From positions 2,914,001 through 2,978,000 of the forward strand of contig NZ_CP111121.1 of assembly GCF_026314945.1 (NCBI RefSeq): a stretch of 64,000 nucleotides of DNA, given 5' to 3'. The position numbers and the translations under genes are program-made. Shown piece by piece: positions 1 through 8,796 of this stretch (within the stretch, counting starts at the first letter, position 1; each line of letters starts with the position of its first letter). The DNA comes from Chryseobacterium fluminis (GTDB lineage Bacteria; Bacteroidota; Bacteroidia; Flavobacteriales; Weeksellaceae). The notes under the pieces are model-generated. The model was given only the letters and a program-made list of their open reading frames with translations. It did not search any database and was not told the origin of the DNA.

Positions 1-1164
1 ATTATCTTCCATTTTTTTATGGGCCGGAGTTCCCGGTCTTTCTGAATAGGCAAACATATAACCGTAATCATATTCCACTTCTCTCATCAGACTTAAAGTA
101 TCCTGATGATCTTCCTCAGTTTCATTACAGAAACCGATGATCATATCCTGGGAAAAAGAAATATCCGGAACAATTTCTTTTGCCTTTTTAATCAGATCCA
201 GATATTCTTCACGGGTATGCTGTCTGTTCATTGCTTCCAGCATCCTGTTGCTTCCACTCTGAACCGGCAGGTGAACATATTTACAGATGTTCTCATGTTT
301 TGCCATCATTCTGAATACATCCAGGCTCATATCCTGAGGATTCGAAGTTGAAAATCTGATTCTCATTTCAGGAATGGCTTTCGCTACCAGGTCAAGCAAT
401 TGGGCAAAATTAACGGCTGTAGCTTTCTGCATTTCTGAGGCTTTCGCAAAGTCTTTTTTAGGACCTCCTCCATACCAGAGATAAGAATCTACATTTTGTC
501 CCAAAAGAGTAATTTCTTTGTAGCCGCTCTGCCAGAGACTTTTACACTCTTCTAAAATAGAGTGCGGGTCGCGGCTCCTCTCTCTGCCTCTTGTAAAAGG
601 AACGACACAGAACGTACACATATTATCACAACCTCTTGTAATGGTGACAAATGCTGTAACACCATTTCCGCCTAAACGGACAGGATTAATATCTGCATAG
701 GTTTCTTCTTTTGACAGAATTACATTTATCGCATCTCTTCCGTCTTCTGTCTCCTTTAACAGATTGGGTAAATCTCTGTAGGCATCCGGTCCAACCACAA
801 GATCAACCAGCTGTTCTTCTTCCAGGAATTTTGTTTTAAGCCTTTCTGCCATACAGCCTAAAACCCCAACCGTCATGTTCGGTTTTTCCTTTTTCAGATT
901 TTTGAATTGGGAAAGACGCATTCTTACGGTCTGCTCGGCTTTTTCACGGATCGAACATGTATTTAAAAGAATGAGATCTGCTTCCTCTACCTTAAGCGTG
1001 GTATTATACCCCTGCTCATTCAGGATAGAGGCAACGATTTCAGAATCAGAAAAGTTCATCTGACAGCCATAACTCTCTAAAAATAGTTTCTTAGAGTTTC
1101 CGTCTTTCTCCGCGATGGCGAATGCTTCTCCCTGTTTTGTCTCGTCTATATATTTTTCTTGCAC
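1..1164 (-). CDS. miaB: tRNA-2-methylthio-N6-dimethylallyladenosine synthase MiaB (partial, 3' end outside window)
   Basis: Radical SAM methylthiotransferase that adds the methylthio group to i6A37 of tRNAs reading UNN codons. The 388 codons present carry three N-terminal cysteines (C34 in SYGCQ, C70 in NTCSIRE, one near 105 in LGCMAE) for the auxiliary FeS cluster, and the radical SAM motif CDNMCTFC with cysteines near 179, 183 and 186. About 90 C-terminal residues, including the TRAM domain, lie beyond the window. The start is GTG; upstream ATGs are out of frame. miaE, which hydroxylates the product nucleoside, lies at 28060, so this genome should make ms2io6A. Family call is firm; the GTG start is inferred. 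Confidence 0.95.
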   Translation of the reverse strand, partial: MQEKYIDETKQGEAFAIAEKDGNSKKLFLESYGCQMNFSDSEIVASILNEQGYNTTLKVEEADLILLNTCSIREKAEQTVRMRLSQFKNLKKEKPNMTVGVLGCMAERLKTKFLEEEQLVDLVVGPDAYRDLPNLLKETEDGRDAINVILSKEETYADINPVRLGGNGVTAFVTITRGCDNMCTFCVVPFTRGRERSRDPHSILEECKSLWQSGYKEITLLGQNVDSYLWYGGGPKKDFAKASEMQKATAVNFAQLLDLVAKAIPEMRIRFSTSNPQDMSLDVFRMMAKHENICKYVHLPVQSGSNRMLEAMNRQHTREEYLDLIKKAKEIVPDISFSQDMIIGFCNETEEDHQDTLSLMREVEYDYGYMFAYSERPGTPAHKKMEDN

Positions 1165-1280
1165 TGTAGTATCTTTTTACCATTCATTATTTAAAGCTCA
1201 AAGTTTTCCGACTTTGATTTTTTAAACTTTGAACTTCCTGAATTTGCAAAGATACAAAATCTTATGACAGAATGGCAGGA

Positions 1281-2060
1281 CTATCTAAATCTCATCGAAT
1301 TATAATAATTATCATAATATTTCTGCCTCTCCCTTTCCGGTTCAAAACTAAATTCCTGACGTAAGGAAATGCGCAAGTCTTTTTTGAAAGAAACACCATT
1401 AAAAGTGGCGGGTTTCCATTTACCCCCTATTTTTGTAATTCTATAGGCTAATTCTTTTCTGTCTCTCTCATTTAGTTTACTGTCTATAATAGCAACATCA
1501 GTTAAATCTCCATTATCATCAATCGAAAACACCAGCATAGATGAATTGTTTTCATTCTTAATTAAACTTCTGGAAAGTACATCTGTAACCTCGTCCCTGA
1601 ATTTTTTTAATCCTTTGCTATATTCAGGTTCGGTCATTTTATTTTTTCTTAAATCTTCGTTTGTATAATAAAGGAAAAAAGGATGAAATTCAATCTCGGC
1701 AATCGCTCTTATCTTTTCGTTCTTAATTATTGCAGGTTCCCAATTTTTAAGATGTGGAATAATTTTCATCCCAAATTCATAGGCACATTTGTTATTTGCT
1801 ATATTAATTGAATCGGAAAACTTTATAAAATTGATGGATGCATCGTTATTAATAATGACAGGAATTACATATTTTTCTTCTTTATTAGTACATACCTGTA
1901 TATTTTGAGATATAATGATTTTTTTTATTTCTTTCAATAATGCTAATTCGCCGCCTTTATAATAGAACTGTCCTTTAGGATATCCATCATAAATTTGGTT
2001 TTGAGCATAAAGACAACAGGAAAAAATAGAGAAGAAGAATAGAAGAGTATTTTTAATCAT
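1281..2060 (-). CDS. Secreted protein with two TonB-C-like repeats
   Basis: 259 residues starting with a signal peptide (about residues 1-19, ending LYAQ). Two weakly similar halves follow, each with a GGELALLKEI- or KGLKKF-like helix, a beta pair and a W-x-PA motif (NWEPAII near 110, KWKPATF near 215). This pattern is typical of the TonB C-terminal fold. There is no N-terminal membrane anchor and no Pro-rich spacer, so it is unlikely to be an energy-transducing TonB. The next upstream gene (2152-2637) is a shorter relative in the same direction. Function unknown; the fold assignment is by eye. Confidence 0.7.
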   Translation of the reverse strand: MIKNTLLFFFSIFSCCLYAQNQIYDGYPKGQFYYKGGELALLKEIKKIIISQNIQVCTNKEEKYVIPVIINNDASINFIKFSDSINIANNKCAYEFGMKIIPHLKNWEPAIIKNEKIRAIAEIEFHPFFLYYTNEDLRKNKMTEPEYSKGLKKFRDEVTDVLSRSLIKNENNSSMLVFSIDDNGDLTDVAIIDSKLNERDRKELAYRITKIGGKWKPATFNGVSFKKDLRISLRQEFSFEPERERQKYYDNYYNSMRFR

Positions 2061-2151
2061 GGTTAAATAGTCTGAAGTAAAATTAGTTTTAATTATTTTT
2101 TTGGAATGATAATGATTCTGGTTAAGTAGTTGACTTCGTTAAGTTTTGAAA

Positions 2152-2637
2152 TTACATATCGGCAGACATTGAAGAGAAGTTCATCTTCAGTTTCATTTCG
2201 GATTTTACCGGCTGGCCGTTGCACAATGCCGGAGACCAGCTTTTCTTGATTCTTCTCACCACATACTGCATATCGTCAAAAAAAACATCGCTGTTTAAGA
2301 CCTTCGGGTCCCCCTCTACATCAGTCACTTTACCCGTCGCATCGATGGTAAGGGTAAATGTAAAATCTCCTGTTAAGGTATAAAAATCGGAATTAAGATA
2401 GGTATACATATATTTCCTGAGCAGCTGTTTGTACGCCGCTGCTCCACCTTCAAATGCAGCAGGTTTAAAATCATTACAGTTTTTTACGGCAACCTGTAGA
2501 AACGGCTCCTTAATATCTATTTTAAGGAGATTTTTGTTGTTTTCAACAATAAAAGATTCATCCCTGTCCTCTAAATCCGTCTGGGCAAATGATAAATTTG
2601 CCATACAAAGTCCTATACATAATGCTATCGCTTTCAT
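2152..2637 (-). CDS. Secreted TonB-C-like domain protein
   Basis: 161 residues: signal peptide (about 1-19, cut after SFAQ), then a domain with AFEGGAAAYKQLL, FTLTIDATGKVTDVEG and SWSPALCNGQPV. These match the order of elements in TonB C-terminal domains (GG..a...yi, f.v..dG.v..v, W.Pa..nG.pV). No membrane anchor beyond the signal peptide. It lies 91 bases upstream of the longer relative at 1281-2060, suggesting a duplicated pair. A periplasmic role is likely but the specific function is not known. Confidence 0.72.
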   Translation of the reverse strand: MKAIALCIGLCMANLSFAQTDLEDRDESFIVENNKNLLKIDIKEPFLQVAVKNCNDFKPAAFEGGAAAYKQLLRKYMYTYLNSDFYTLTGDFTFTLTIDATGKVTDVEGDPKVLNSDVFFDDMQYVVRRIKKSWSPALCNGQPVKSEMKLKMNFSSMSADM

Positions 2638-2685
2638 AGTGTATTTTTTTATTCAGGCTTACAAAGTCCAAAATTACACCAAAAA

Positions 2686-2715
2686 ACAAAAAAAACTCCA
2701 CTAAAAAGTGAAGTT
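2686..2715 (-). terminator. Rho-independent terminator of the poxB-MFS operon
   Basis: Read on the minus strand, AACTTCACT and AGTGGAGTT flank a short T-rich loop and are followed by a run of T. It sits about 33 bases after the MFS stop codon. Confidence 0.7.
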
Positions 2716-2747
2716 TCCGTAAATATCTGATTTTATTATTTATTTTT

Positions 2748-3983
2748 TTAAAGGCTGGACCTGGCTCTGCTGCCCGTTTCTTTCAGCATCAGTGAAACGA
2801 CAATCGCCAATACAATTCCCACGATCCAGAATAACACCGAATGTTGAAAATGTATGTTCCCTGCTGAAGTATCCAGGCTTTTCCCAAACCACCTGCTGAA
2901 AACAGGACTCAATAAAGTTGTTACTCCAAAAGTGATGAAATTAATGGCTCCCGTCGCACTTCCTTTTACAAAATCAGGATTCGCTTCTTTAATAACGGAA
3001 TAGGGAATCATTGCCGCTCCGGAACCTAATCCAAGAACAAACATGCTGATTTTGGCAGGATACAGATCCGGCAGATAAATTAACTGAAGCAGGCTGATGA
3101 TCATTAATGTGGCACCTGCGACCAAAACAGGCTTTCTTCTTCCTATTTTATCGGTAATAAAACCCAGTAACGGACATCCAAAAACCCATCCAAACGCAAC
3201 CATGGCACTGGTAATGGCGGCTTCATGAAAAACAAACTGTTTGTCTTTCTGAAAAAAAGCAACCGCCCATGTCATCGCAAATATCGTGGTAGGCGCGAAC
3301 AGCAGTCCTGAAGTAATTCCACACAGCCACGACTGTGGGTTTTTAAAAACAATTTTATACGGTTCCAGATAGCCTATTGGCTTAGCTCCCAATTCTCCCG
3401 GTTCTTTCGCTTTATCTTCTTTAGGAATAACGAGGAACAAACCCAATGCGGTGATAATGGTAACAATTCCTGACCAAAGCCAAAAAGTATCAATATTAAC
3501 TCCTTTTTCCACCCATGGACCTACAATAAACTGCCCTGCAGTCCCTCCCAGCATACCGATACACTGAGTAAAACCGATGGCCGTGGCCAAAGACTTTGAA
3601 GAAAAACCTTTACTTGCCAGATAGACACAGCCTGGAAATGCAAATGCACATCCCGCCCCCTGCAACAGCCTTCCTGAAACGCCTGCCACCTGGCTTGAAA
3701 TTAAAAACAGTAAGCACCCGATTCCTAAAATCAATGTCCCGGCAAAGAGTGATTTTTTACCCCCGAATTTGTCTAAAGCAATTCCCGCAATCAGACTACA
3801 CGTGGAATAAGTGTAATAATAGGTTCCTACCATGCTGATCAGTTTCAGCTCAGTGGTGTTAAAATTACTGACCAGTTCAGGAATCATCACTGCCGGAGCA
3901 GATCTGATGACATAGTCTAAAAAGTAAAAAATCAGTCCGAATAACCAGGCTATGATATAGAATTTCTTCAGAGATGCACTCAT
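2748..3983 (-). CDS. MFS transporter
   Basis: 411 residues with 12 predicted membrane helices and a long cytoplasmic loop near 190-215, the major facilitator layout. The signature region LDKFGGKKSLF after helix 2 and TDKIGRRKPVL after helix 8 are the paired MFS loop motifs. Sequence style resembles the anion/carboxylate-transporting branches (OPA/ACS), but the substrate cannot be read. The start overlaps the stop of the pyruvate oxidase gene by one base (TAATG), so the two are translationally coupled. An organic acid such as pyruvate or acetate is a reasonable guess from the neighbour only. Confidence 0.88.
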   Translation of the reverse strand: MSASLKKFYIIAWLFGLIFYFLDYVIRSAPAVMIPELVSNFNTTELKLISMVGTYYYTYSTCSLIAGIALDKFGGKKSLFAGTLILGIGCLLFLISSQVAGVSGRLLQGAGCAFAFPGCVYLASKGFSSKSLATAIGFTQCIGMLGGTAGQFIVGPWVEKGVNIDTFWLWSGIVTIITALGLFLVIPKEDKAKEPGELGAKPIGYLEPYKIVFKNPQSWLCGITSGLLFAPTTIFAMTWAVAFFQKDKQFVFHEAAITSAMVAFGWVFGCPLLGFITDKIGRRKPVLVAGATLMIISLLQLIYLPDLYPAKISMFVLGLGSGAAMIPYSVIKEANPDFVKGSATGAINFITFGVTTLLSPVFSRWFGKSLDTSAGNIHFQHSVLFWIVGIVLAIVVSLMLKETGSRARSSL

Positions 3984-5716
3984 TATAGCAATCCTTTAAT
4001 ATGTTTATAGTTTGTTTTTACGGTATCCAGCGCTTCTTCCATTTTTCCTCCCAGCATCAGCTGTGCCATGGATTTTGTCATTCCCAGAACCTGATCGAAT
4101 TCAATTTTCGGAGGTAAGGCCAATGCATTCGGATTGGTAAAGATATTCAGTAAATAAGGGCCGGTATACTCCAGACATTCCTTTATCGCCGCTTCCACTT
4201 CTTCAGGTTTGTGAACATTTTTCCCGGGATATCCCATGGCATGAGCAATCATTGCAAAATCAGGATTGACCATATCTGTTTCATTGTCGGGCATTCCGCC
4301 AACTTCCATTTCCAGTTTCACCATTCCCAAAGCCCTGTTATTAAAGACAATAAGCTTTACGGGCAGTTTGTATTGAAAAATAGTCGCCATATCTCCTAAT
4401 AACATAGATAATCCTCCGTCTCCGCACATCGCAATCACCTGCCGGTCCGGATGAGCCAGGGAAGCACCGATAGCCATTGGCATTGCATTCGCCATCGAAC
4501 CGTGGTTAAATGATCCTAACATTTTTCTTTCTCCTGTTCCCGTAATATATCTGGCGCCCCATACACAACACATCCCGGTATCTACTGTAAAGATGGCATC
4601 TTTCTCCGCTAATTGGTCTAAGGTATGGGTTACAAATTCGGGCTGGATGGCATTTTCCTCTCCGGCATCTTTCACATACGTAAGCTGGGCTTCTTTCACT
4701 TTTTCGTAAAACTCCAATTGCTGATTCAGGAAATTAACGTCGGTTTTTTCTTTCAGCAGTGGCAACAGCGCTTTGATGGTTTCTTTCACATCACCGGTAA
4801 GCCCCAATTCAAGCTTAGCCCTTCTTCCTAATCTTTCCGGGCTTTCGTCAATCTGAACGATTTTATTTTTTACAGGCATGAATTTCTGGTAAGGAAAATC
4901 CGTTCCCAACAGAATGAGTAAATCTGCTTCATGCATGGCGTGATAGGCAGAGGGTAGCCCCAAGAGTCCCGTGAGTCCCACTTCGTTAGGATTATTAGGC
5001 TGAATGGCCATTTTTCCCCGGAAAGAATATCCTACCGGAGCTTTCAGATATTTTGAAAGTGCTATCACCTCAGCATTGGAATGCTCTGCACCGATCCCAC
5101 AATAGATGGTTACTTTCCCGCTCTCGTTAATTAATGCCGCCAGCTGATTTAATTCATCATCAGAAGGGCGAATTACCGGATTGGTTCTGAATATTTTATT
5201 GGAAGTCGCAGCTTCTTCAGCATCCAGTTCGGATACATCCCCCGGCAGGCCGATTACCGCTACGCCTTTTTTGGAAATTGCATGTTGAATTGCCGTCTGT
5301 ACCATTCTTTGAACCTGCTCCGGTCTTGTGATCATCTGATTGTAATAACTGCAATCATCGAATAATTTTATAGTATTTGTTTCCTGGAAATAATCCATTC
5401 CCATTTCTTCGCTCGGAATGGTAGAAGCTATTACCAGCATGGGAATATGAGAACGGTGTGCTTCATAGACTCCGTTAATTAAATGAACATGTCCCGGCCC
5501 ACAACTTCCTGCGCAAACAGCAAAACCATCGAGTTCGGCTTCTGCCGCGGCGGCATAGGCACCTACTTCTTCATGCCGTACATGGATCCATTCTATGCTG
5601 CTTTTTTTTACGGCAATATTTAAATGATTAAGGCTGTCGCCGGTTACTGCATAAATTCTTTTCACATTTGCATTTTCGAGCATTTCCACAATTTGCTCAG
5701 CTATGTTTTTAGCCAT
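3983..5716 (-). CDS. poxB: Pyruvate oxidase / quinone-dependent pyruvate dehydrogenase (PoxB type)
   Basis: ThDP- and FAD-dependent enzyme expected to oxidise pyruvate to acetate and CO2, passing electrons to quinone. The 577 residues match the usual length (E. coli 572). The N-terminal domain has RHEEVGAYAAAAEA with the ThDP-activating Glu near 50, followed by VCAGSCGPG. The C-terminal domain has the ThDP/Mg motif CGDGGLSMLLGD ending in FNNRALG. The tail KTNYKHIKGLL aligns with the membrane-binding peptide of PoxB. It forms an operon with the MFS transporter downstream. Other ThDP oxidases (acetolactate synthase) fit less well because of the PoxB-specific N-terminal motifs. Confidence 0.9.
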   Translation of the reverse strand: MAKNIAEQIVEMLENANVKRIYAVTGDSLNHLNIAVKKSSIEWIHVRHEEVGAYAAAAEAELDGFAVCAGSCGPGHVHLINGVYEAHRSHIPMLVIASTIPSEEMGMDYFQETNTIKLFDDCSYYNQMITRPEQVQRMVQTAIQHAISKKGVAVIGLPGDVSELDAEEAATSNKIFRTNPVIRPSDDELNQLAALINESGKVTIYCGIGAEHSNAEVIALSKYLKAPVGYSFRGKMAIQPNNPNEVGLTGLLGLPSAYHAMHEADLLILLGTDFPYQKFMPVKNKIVQIDESPERLGRRAKLELGLTGDVKETIKALLPLLKEKTDVNFLNQQLEFYEKVKEAQLTYVKDAGEENAIQPEFVTHTLDQLAEKDAIFTVDTGMCCVWGARYITGTGERKMLGSFNHGSMANAMPMAIGASLAHPDRQVIAMCGDGGLSMLLGDMATIFQYKLPVKLIVFNNRALGMVKLEMEVGGMPDNETDMVNPDFAMIAHAMGYPGKNVHKPEEVEAAIKECLEYTGPYLLNIFTNPNALALPPKIEFDQVLGMTKSMAQLMLGGKMEEALDTVKTNYKHIKGLL

Positions 5717-5857
5717 AATTAATATTTTTTGGTGTTTATATAGGAAAACGGTGTGAATATGGATTGACGAGGTCTTTATAAGATTAAGCCTCTATCAAAT
5801 TTAGGGAATAATAAATATTTCAAAGATTGTTTTGTATTAAAATTAGCTTAACTCCAT

Positions 5858-5886
5858 AAAAAAACCCTGCCATTTCCTGCAGGGTT
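5858..5886 (-). terminator. Terminator of lysA
   Basis: On the minus strand AACCCTGC and GCAGGGTT pair around an 8-base loop, followed by seven T. It begins about 8 bases after the lysA stop. Confidence 0.85.
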
Positions 5887-5893
5887 CTTGTAT

Positions 5894-7096
5894 TTAGTTG
5901 ATTACTTCTATCTGGTTTTTTAATAAATCCTCGAATTCATCTCTTTTTCTGATTAAATGCGCTTTTCCGTCTAAGAACAGAACTTCCGCCGGTTTCAGTC
6001 TTGAATTAAAGTTCGAACTCATTTCAAAACCATAGGCTCCCGCGTTGTGGAAAGCTAAAATATCTCCTTCTCTTACTTCATTAAGCTTTCTGTCCCACGC
6101 AAAAGTATCTGTTTCACAAATATTTCCGACCACGGTATAGATTCTTTCCGCTCCTTTTGGATTGGATAGATTTTCTATATTGTGATAAGAATCATAGAAC
6201 ATCGGACGGATCAGGTGATTAAAGCCTGAATTCACACCTACGAAAACGGTTGCGGTTGTCTGCTTGATCACATTGGCTTTTACCAATAAATATCCGCTTT
6301 TTCCTACTAAGAATTTCCCCGGCTCGAACCACAATTCGAATTTTTTTCCGGTAGATTTTGAAAATTCGGAAATCACTTTTTCCACTTTTTTTCCTAATGT
6401 TTTCACATCGGTTTCCTCTTCACTGTCCTGATAAGGAATTTTAAAACCACTGCCCATGTCAAGATATTTCAGATTCGGAAAATGTTCTGACAGTTCCAGC
6501 ATAATATCTAAAGCCTGAAGAAAAACATCCGGATCTTTAATCTCGCTTCCTGTATGCATATGAAGCCCTTCAACATTTAAATTGGTAGACTTCATCACTC
6601 TTTCGATATGACGGACCTGATGGATCGAAATACCGAACTTACTGTCGATATGTCCTGTTGAAATTTTATAGTTGCCCCCTGCAAAAATATGCGGATTAAT
6701 TCTTACTAGAATGGGATACGTATTTCCGTATTTGTTTCCGAACTGCTCAAGAATAGAAATATTATCAATATTGATATGCACCCCGAATGTCATTGCTTCT
6801 TCGATTTCAGCCAAGTCGACACAGTTGGGAGTAAATAGTATTTTTTCTTTCGAAAATCCGGCTTTCAGGCCCAGTTTGACCTCATTAATTGATACACAAT
6901 CCAAAGAAGCACCCAAGTTCTTGACATACTTAAGGATGTTAATGTTTGTCAGTGCCTTAGCAGCATAGAAGAATCTTGTGTGTTTTAAAAAAGAAGATGT
7001 AAGTTTTTCGTATTGCGTTTTAATAGATTCAGCGTCGTAAACATACACCGGGGTGCCAAATTCATTGGCAATCTTTAATAATTCTTTTGAATTCAT
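5894..7096 (-). CDS. lysA: Diaminopimelate decarboxylase
   Basis: PLP enzyme of fold III that decarboxylates meso-diaminopimelate to L-lysine, the last step of the DAP pathway. The 400 residues carry FYAAKAL with the PLP lysine near 47, HMHTGSE near 180, the glycine-rich DMGSGFKIPY, EPGKFLVG near 268, and GNICETDTF with the active-site Cys donated across the dimer. Preceded by a leader region with a Lys-rich peptide and alternative hairpins (7113-7246), which suggests control by lysine supply. Monocistronic, with its own terminator. Confidence 0.95.
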   Translation of the reverse strand: MNSKELLKIANEFGTPVYVYDAESIKTQYEKLTSSFLKHTRFFYAAKALTNINILKYVKNLGASLDCVSINEVKLGLKAGFSKEKILFTPNCVDLAEIEEAMTFGVHINIDNISILEQFGNKYGNTYPILVRINPHIFAGGNYKISTGHIDSKFGISIHQVRHIERVMKSTNLNVEGLHMHTGSEIKDPDVFLQALDIMLELSEHFPNLKYLDMGSGFKIPYQDSEEETDVKTLGKKVEKVISEFSKSTGKKFELWFEPGKFLVGKSGYLLVKANVIKQTTATVFVGVNSGFNHLIRPMFYDSYHNIENLSNPKGAERIYTVVGNICETDTFAWDRKLNEVREGDILAFHNAGAYGFEMSSNFNSRLKPAEVLFLDGKAHLIRKRDEFEDLLKNQIEVIN

Positions 7097-7112
7097 AATT
7101 TTATTTTGGCAT

Positions 7113-7176
7113 AAAAAGGGCAGATTCTTCGAAAAGAGTCTGCCACAATAATTATTTTATGCAAGGCAACTCTTTT
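7113..7176 (-). promoter_or_regulatory. Candidate lysA attenuator: antiterminator and terminator hairpins
   Basis: Three arms can be read on the minus strand. Arm A (7165-7176) is AAAAGAGTTGCC, arm B (7132-7144) is GGCAGACTCTTTT, arm C (7119-7130) is GAAGAATCTGCC. B and C form an 11-position stem with one C-A mismatch and a TTCG loop, followed by CTTTTT: an intrinsic terminator ending about 17 bases before the lysA ATG. A and B form a 12-bp alternative stem with one bulged G, which would exclude it. The stop codon of the leader ORF overlaps arm A, so a ribosome finishing the peptide would cover A and favour termination. The pairing is seen; the regulation is inferred. Confidence 0.72.
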
Positions 7177-7246
7177 ACATATTCCAAACCTTAGAAAACT
7201 TTACAGCTCCCTTTTTTCCGGTTTTATTTTGTTTAAAATTTTGCAT
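7175..7246 (-). CDS. Candidate lysA leader peptide (23 residues, six lysines)
   Basis: Short ORF from ATG to TAA between the lysA promoter and the hairpins. Lysines are at positions 5, 8, 11, 12, 16 and 19, i.e. 26 percent of residues, including one Lys-Lys pair. It starts roughly 10 bases after the expected transcription start and ends inside arm A of the attenuator. Lys enrichment next to a lysine biosynthetic gene is the hallmark of a ribosome-mediated attenuation leader. Note that AAA is common by chance in AT-rich DNA, so the Lys content alone is weak; its placement relative to the hairpins is the stronger argument. Confidence 0.6.
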   Translation of the reverse strand: MQNFKQNKTGKKGAVKFSKVWNM

Positions 7247-7264
7247 TGCTTCGTTTTATTTTTG

Positions 7265-7272
7265 CAAAAATA
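7265..7272 (-). promoter_or_regulatory. lysA leader promoter, -7 element
   Basis: TATTTTTG on the minus strand fits the Bacteroidota -7 consensus TAnnTTTG. Transcription would start near 7257, giving a leader of about 160 bases before lysA. No clear TTTG is seen at -33. Confidence 0.5.
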
Positions 7273-7404
7273 CTAATTCTTTTTTATTTCCTGAAAATTG
7301 ATTTGCGAAGTGTTTCTTTTTAAGGAGATTATCGAGATCTGAAATTTGTACTTCAGCAACAATATCAATTTCATATTAAGATCGGAACTGCAGTCGATAT
7401 TGCA

Positions 7405-8628
7405 TTATTTCGGTAACGGCAGGGTTTCGAAATCACCCCGAAGTAAGGCCAGCTGTAAGTCATTATTTAAATCCGAAGACTGAAACAGAAGATCTATTTT
7501 TAATTTAGAAAGCTTGCTGAGTGTCTGAATCTGCGTAAACAGTTCATAAAAACCATACGAACAGACCTTCCCGTTTTCGATTATTAAAAATAATTTTTCG
7601 CCCAGCTTTCTTCCCTGTCCAAGCCAAAGTTCATTCCTTCTTTTAAAATCTATCCGGTTTTTAAAAATATTCAGATCATTATATTCTTCAATATCATTGA
7701 TAAACTGAACAGCTTTTGAGCCCTGTGTAAAAGACCTGAATTTAAGAATCGGTTTTTCCGCTTTATTCAGGGTGTTCTTTTCAACAATGTATCTGTTGTT
7801 TCTGAAATACAATCCGAAAGGCAGAATGTCCCTCTTTCTGATATTTTTAGAGTTTAGAATCAGCTTGGCAATGATATCGGTACCCGTAAGTTCAAAATTG
7901 ATCTGTTCTGTCCCATTCTGAATCGATTCCCATTTTTTGGATTTTGAGTTAAAAACCTTTTTAGAAAACTTATTAATATCCTGTACATGATCTGAAAAAA
8001 TAATTTTCCCTGCATCATTCTGAAAATAAACGAAACCTTTCTCGTTTGGCAAATCCTGCGTTAACTGTTTGATTTTATTTATATAGGATTTAGCATTGGT
8101 TTCCTCATGCTGCTTCTGAATAATCTCGTTTTCAGTATCTTTTGACACCAGGAGCTTAAACAGTTCCAATGTGGCCCGGGCATCGCCCTCCGCCCGGTGA
8201 TGATTCGTCAGTGGAATTCCGAGTGACTTTACCAGTTTTCCGAGTGAATAACTTACCTCATCAGGAATCAATTTTTTAGCTAGAGGGATCGTATCCAGCG
8301 TATTGATTGTGAATTCATATCCAAGTCTTTGGAAAGACTGGCGGAGCATTCTGTAATCAAAGTCAATATTATGACCTACCAATGTTGTGTTTTGGGTAAT
8401 TTCCACTACCCTTTTGGCAATTTCGTGAAATTTAGGAGCGGTCTTGACCATTTTAGGCGTAATACTGGTCAGTTTCTGGACAAATGGTGTAATATCACTT
8501 TCGGGATTCACCAATGAGATGAACTGATCGACAATTTTTTGTCCATCGTACCGGTAAATGGCAATATCTATAATGCATTCTTTTCTGTAACCTGCACCAT
8601 TACTTTCTATATCAATTATTGAATACAT
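7405..8628 (-). CDS. DnaQ-family 3'-5' exonuclease with degenerate GIY-YIG-like C-terminal half
   Basis: 407 residues. The first 165 form a DEDDh exonuclease domain: D6 and E8 in IDIESNG, LVGHNIDFDYRML near 85-97, and HHRAEGDARAT near 143-153 supplying the terminal His and Asp. The second half begins LPNEKGFVYFQNDAGKIIF, which resembles the entry of a UvrC/Cho GIY-YIG nuclease domain in the common epsilon-GIY-YIG fusion, but the second YIG tyrosine reads FSD. The nuclease half is therefore probably inactive. Likely a repair-linked exonuclease rather than the replicative proofreading subunit. No operon partner is evident. Confidence 0.82.
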   Translation of the reverse strand: MYSIIDIESNGAGYRKECIIDIAIYRYDGQKIVDQFISLVNPESDITPFVQKLTSITPKMVKTAPKFHEIAKRVVEITQNTTLVGHNIDFDYRMLRQSFQRLGYEFTINTLDTIPLAKKLIPDEVSYSLGKLVKSLGIPLTNHHRAEGDARATLELFKLLVSKDTENEIIQKQHEETNAKSYINKIKQLTQDLPNEKGFVYFQNDAGKIIFSDHVQDINKFSKKVFNSKSKKWESIQNGTEQINFELTGTDIIAKLILNSKNIRKRDILPFGLYFRNNRYIVEKNTLNKAEKPILKFRSFTQGSKAVQFINDIEEYNDLNIFKNRIDFKRRNELWLGQGRKLGEKLFLIIENGKVCSYGFYELFTQIQTLSKLSKLKIDLLFQSSDLNNDLQLALLRGDFETLPLPK

Positions 8629-8796
8629 TTAAATATAAAACTAGCTTTAAATTAATTTTCAGTTACCTTTGACAAAGCTAAATCTCATGTCAGCTAATCA
8701 ACTACATAACTTATGCCATACAACTGCAGAACTCACTTCAGTTTTTGTTTAATTGACAAAGGTAATCCTGCTAAAATAGCAAAAAATATACAAATT

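Noticed and set aside
7097..7262. Lysine riboswitch (L box) upstream of lysA
   Set aside because: The leader is only about 160 bases, more than 40 percent of it is an ORF, and the paired arms are simple hairpins without the five-helix junction of the L box.
8641..8796. Facing promoter-like TACCTTTG motifs (8664 on plus, 8757-8764 on minus) and a 20-codon ORF at 8687 suggesting a small RNA or peptide gene
   Set aside because: The minus-strand motif is better explained as the promoter of the exonuclease gene, and the tiny ORF has no other support.
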